Positions 29,498 through 32,311 of a stretch of 32,311 bases of DNA are shown piece by piece. The number at the start of each line of letters is the position of its first letter. Position 1 is the stretch's first letter. Both the position numbers and the translations under genes were made by a program. The notes under the pieces are model-generated. The model was not told the DNA's origin, made no database searches, and worked only from the letters and a program-made list of their open reading frames with translations. Source of the DNA: Bdellovibrionales bacterium (GTDB taxonomy: Bacteria > Bdellovibrionota > Bdellovibrionia > Bdellovibrionales > UBA1609); contig JADZEO010000079.1 of NCBI GenBank assembly GCA_020850475.1, positions 1 to 32,311 of the forward strand, written 5' to 3'.

Positions 29498-30894
29498 ATG
29501 AACTCAAAATCGCAACCCCAATTAAGCCCCAAATTGAACCCCAAATCGAACCCCAAATCGGATCGCAAATTGCACTCTCTGCGCGAGAGCGAACGAAAAA
29601 ATATGAAAATACGGTTTTATCTCACCCTCATTTTACTATTGGCCTGTGGCCTGTCTTCCTGCACCAAGGAAGTGACAAAATATGTTGCGGCTCCGGCCGT
29701 GGGCGGCACCCAAAACGGCAACGGTAGTGGTGGTGGCGGCCCGGGTGGCGGCAGCGGTGGGCGAGAGCCGAACCCTGGCTCCGCGGCCCCGACGGCCAAC
29801 TCCTCGACCATCGAGGGCACCATCAACGGCGGTGGCGGCAAGGGTGTGATGTGCCGCCGAGAAGGCAAGACCACCGTCGAGACTTTGGATTTATACGAAG
29901 CGCGCGTGCTCTACGGCCTTAAACCAGTTCAAATGCCTAACGACGAGCGACAGGCCTTGGATAAACTCATTAACATTTTAGTGTTCCACTTTTTTTCTCA
30001 CGGTGGACCTTTGCAGTCTCAACCCGAAGGGGAACTCGAGCGCATCCTTAGGACCGATGCTTCGGTCACTGAGGAAGAGGCCCGCGGACGATCTCTCCTG
30101 CAGTTGTTTCGCGACGCCATTTTGAAACACATCAAGTTGTCCGTAATGGACCGCACTCGTTACATTAGCCGCAATCAAAAACTCAAAGCCACCAACGATG
30201 CCCATGAGCCCATCAGGGAAACTAATTGTGAAGTGGTGCAAATTGCCGTCTACTATGACGAGAGTGTGCTGTTGGTAGACCCCACGCTTTGGGAACAAAT
30301 GGATGTGGTGAATCGAATCAGTTTTTATGCTCACGAGTGGGCTTATTACTTTAAACGTCTGGAAGGAGCTAAGACCTCGATTCCGGTTCGCAAATTTATC
30401 GGGCATCTGCTGTCGTCAAAAGGACTGCGTCCAGTCAAAGACGGGGTTCCGACCGAGAGCGATCAAACCTCAGTTTGTCGGTTTAAACTTGATGGCACCG
30501 AGGCCGGCTCATTCTACTTGTATAACTCAAAACGGCAGGATCATCTTCGTCAGCGTGAGGTCGAAGGGATTGAAATGGTCTTTGAAGAGTGGGAAGGACG
30601 AAGTTCGTTGATGCGAACCTCATCGTTCTTGGAAGGATATTCATTGCAAGATATCTACCGCCCCAATCGTGGTGCCTGGATGTGGTGGCAAAACATTGAT
30701 TTGGATGTGGACACTTATTTGCCTCTCGAGCTGATTAAGTTTCGCTTAAATCAAGATGACAACAAGGGCGAGTTGCAACTCAAGACCCGCGCTTCAACGG
30801 CCCCTATTGCGACCTATGAGGTTGAGTGCACACCACCTAAGGTCGAAGCACCGGCCGCGGGCGACCAGGGTTCGCCCGAACGGCAGGAGCGGTG
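29498..30894 (+). CDS. Lipoprotein with glycine-rich linker and repeat-coded N-terminal extension
   Basis: Two starts compete. The ATG at 29498 has a clear TAGGAG and gives 465 residues; the ATG at 29603 begins a textbook lipoprotein signal (MKIRFYLTLILLLACGL, then lipobox LSSC) but has a poorer ribosome binding site. The 35-residue extension is coded by four 12-base units (CCCAAATCGAAC type, NPKS in protein) and would be an unusually long n-region. After Cys55 (longer numbering) comes a Gly/Asn linker with GSGGGGPGGGSGG, then about 340 residues of unknown fold, including a Cys (VMCRREGK), EHEW-like YAHEWAYYF and WMWWQNIDLDVDTYL. The HEW motif could suggest a metallohydrolase but lacks the usual second part. 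Coupled to the epimerase gene at 30895. Confidence 0.65.
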
Positions 30895-31818
30895 ATGAAG
30901 ATTCTGGTCACGGGAGCCACGGGATTTATTGGTCGCGAGCTGTGCCGCCAGTTGCATCGGGCCGGCCACAGCTTGGCGATCCTGACTCGTAAGGCCCCAC
31001 CGACCGGAGCTGCCCTTCCGGTCCCTTGCGAAGTCTACCAGTGGAGTGATTTTACTCAACCACCCGGAGCTGACGTTTTTAACGATGTCGATGGGGTCGT
31101 GCATTTGATGGGTGAGTCGCTGGACGCCCGCCGTTGGAACGCCAAACAAAAACAAGTATTGCGTGACTCGCGAATTTTGAGCGGCATGAATCTCGTCGCC
31201 TCTGCAAAACGCGCCAATGTTCGACTTAAGTTTTGGATCGGCGGCTCGGCTATTGGTATTTATGGCGACCGCGGTGACGAGCATCTGACGGAGCAGTCGC
31301 CTCTCGCGCAAGATTTTTTGGGACAGCTTTGTCAAGAGTGGGAGGGCACGGCTGATCTCGCCCAAGATTTGCTCGGATGTCGAGCGATCAAATTGCGCAC
31401 CGGCCTGGTTTTAGGAGCGGGCGGTCTGGTGGCTAAGTTAAAGCCAATTTTTCGACTGGGCCTGGGCGGTCGCCTCGGCAGTGGCGAGCAGTGGATGAGC
31501 TGGATTCATGTCGAAGACTTGGTCCGCATGATTCATTGGGCGATCGAAGATGCCAACTTATCTGGACCAATTAATGGCGTGAGCTTGAATCCCGTCACCA
31601 ATCGTGACTTCACCGAGAAATTCGCTGAGGCGCTCAAGGTCCGAGTGGGGCCTCCGGTTCCTCGTTTTGCGCTGGAGTTGGTGCAAGGTGAATTTGCGTC
31701 GGCAATTTTGGCCAGTCAGCGAGTCGCGCCAGAAGTCGCCATCAAGAGCGGCTTTCGCTTTCAGTTTCCAGCCCTACCCTCCGCCCTGCGCACCCTCCTC
31801 TCGACTGTGAATGGTTAG
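30895..31818 (+). CDS. TIGR01777-family NAD(P)-dependent epimerase (YfcH/SDR39U1-like)
   Basis: About 307 residues. The ATG at 30895 overlaps the lipoprotein stop (TGATG) and has AGGAG five bases upstream; a GTG one codon earlier is possible. The N-terminus MKILVTGATGFIGRELC is the Rossmann dinucleotide motif. HLMGESLDARRWNAKQKQVL and ISGSAIGIYGDRG-like blocks (GSAIGIYGDRGDEHLTE, about 116-132) are family signatures, as is the WMSWIHVEDLVRMI stretch. This is the conserved extended SDR family of unknown physiological substrate, sometimes annotated as cell-division inhibitor-like. The length is normal and all motifs are intact. Confidence 0.9.
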   Translation: MKILVTGATGFIGRELCRQLHRAGHSLAILTRKAPPTGAALPVPCEVYQWSDFTQPPGADVFNDVDGVVHLMGESLDARRWNAKQKQVLRDSRILSGMNLVASAKRANVRLKFWIGGSAIGIYGDRGDEHLTEQSPLAQDFLGQLCQEWEGTADLAQDLLGCRAIKLRTGLVLGAGGLVAKLKPIFRLGLGGRLGSGEQWMSWIHVEDLVRMIHWAIEDANLSGPINGVSLNPVTNRDFTEKFAEALKVRVGPPVPRFALELVQGEFASAILASQRVAPEVAIKSGFRFQFPALPSALRTLLSTVNG

Positions 31819-31848
31819 CTCCGTGCTCTTCTTACCCTCCTTACCCTT

Positions 31849-31944
31849 TTAGCGACGGCCCCATATCTGAGGCTGATGATCACGCTGCACCTTTATGGCA
31901 ATGCCCATCGCAATACCGATAGTTATGCCCATAGCAAATCCCAT
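31849..31944 (-). CDS. Possible 31-residue glycine-zipper membrane peptide
   Basis: From the ATG at 31944 the frame reads MGFAMGITIGIAMGIAIK and ends at 31849 with a polar, aromatic tail. Alternating Met/Ile-Gly units give a membrane-spanning helix with a glycine zipper. No ribosome binding site was seen. The frame is also open upstream into the HNH gene's 3' end, so it could be reached by frameshifting or initiated at a TTG in that gene. The simple periodicity (GCATTGCCAT-type units) may instead be chance repetitive DNA. Low confidence. Confidence 0.3.
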   Translation of the reverse strand: MGFAMGITIGIAMGIAIKVQRDHQPQIWGRR

Positions 31945-31967
31945 GGTGATGCCGCGAATTAGTTGCG

Positions 31968-32311
31968 TTAAATGTGAATCCCTTGGTGGTGTCCCGAACA
32001 AAGCAAAGTGAGATTCTCGAAGCGATCACTCCCGCCCAAGCGAATGGGTTTGAGGTGGTGAATTTCCAAAAACTTGGTTTCACGACACCGCTCCCCTCGC
32101 GGATCAACATGACTGCAACGGGCTTGAAATTTCAAATACACCCGATGCTTGATCGCCGCAGGCAGTGGTCGCCTGTTCTCTCGCCCGCGCCGCCCAATCC
32201 TCGATCGTGCCCGCGCTGTCGTCTCAGCCAGTGATGACGCCGACGGTGGCGTTGGCGTTGGCGTTGGCTTTGGCGTCCGGTCTGACGCACCCATTTCGGC
32301 AACAAGTCTTA
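31968..32311 (-). CDS. HNH endonuclease, second copy, 5' end beyond the window
   Basis: The frame is open to the right edge, so the Met at 32294 is probably internal. A Pro/Thr-rich linker (PKPTPTPTPPSASS) is followed by a basic stretch and the HNH domain: FQARCSHVDPRGERC, FLEIHHLKPIRLGGSDRFEN, LLCSGHHQGIHI. It is nearly the same as the C-terminus of the gene at 23338 (same CSHVD..G.RC, EIHH.KP.RLGGSD, LLC.GHH.G.H), so the two are paralogues, but the linker differs completely. The catalytic His pair, Asn and last His are present. Confidence 0.85.
   Translation of the reverse strand, partial: RLVAEMGASDRTPKPTPTPTPPSASSLAETTARARSRIGRRGRENRRPLPAAIKHRVYLKFQARCSHVDPRGERCRETKFLEIHHLKPIRLGGSDRFENLTLLCSGHHQGIHI

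Overview
The window looks like chromosome of a Gram-negative bacterium, most probably one of the Bdellovibrionota (Bdellovibrio-like). The grounds are a TIGR02147/DUF4423-type regulator (28530-29336, minus), two paralogous HNH-endonuclease genes of the kind repeated in Bdellovibrio genomes (23338-24519; 31968 to the right edge), and many short lipoproteins and TPR or PEGA envelope proteins. This is inferred from remembered family distributions, not from a search. No rRNA, tRNA, CRISPR array or insertion sequence was recognised.

Region 1 (1 to about 9.7 kb) is accessory in character. It holds the C-terminal part of a superfamily 1 helicase fused to a Vsr-like nuclease domain, a PDZ lipoprotein, two small orphan genes, a NERD-nuclease/helicase fusion, a NIF3-family protein, an internally deleted rmuC remnant, an orphan protein, a secreted TPR protein, and a two-gene unit encoding a uracil-DNA-glycosylase-superfamily protein with altered motifs plus a 357-residue protein of unknown family. 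That pair is my best candidate for an undescribed nucleic-acid-targeting or defence system.

Region 2 (9.7 to 18.1 kb) has an orphan gene and a TPR pair, then a long minus-strand run. In order of transcription the run is: a secreted protein, a 167-residue basic protein and a 49-residue membrane peptide in a tight operon; a HTH/SH3-like protein; a gamma-glutamylcyclotransferase-fold protein; a HTH-only regulator; and an ADP-ribosylglycohydrolase overlapping an 85-residue protein. Strong palindromes lie in or near most of these promoter regions. A hipBA toxin-antitoxin locus follows on the plus strand, with two matched operator-like dyads, one covering the hipB start codon.

Region 3 (18.1 to 22.9 kb) is an envelope operon (48-residue membrane peptide, LPP20-like lipoprotein, LPP20/PEGA/barrel-like protein, lipoprotein) followed by a WYL regulator. 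Region 4 (22.9 to 28.5 kb) has an HNH endonuclease set in degenerate GCGCG-rich minisatellites, a minus-strand pair (one with repeat-coded hydrophilic N-terminus), and a plus-strand VWA protein plus TPR protein. Region 5 (28.5 kb to the end) has the TIGR02147 regulator, a lipoprotein with a repeat-expanded N-terminus, a TIGR01777-type epimerase coupled to it, and the C-terminal part of the second HNH gene.

The most notable structural observation is a roughly 107-bp segment present twice (6022-6128 and 11806-11913). In both places it carries, on the minus strand, the last codons of an orphan gene (shared AHRIK tail), the downstream spacer and a Shine-Dalgarno-like sequence.
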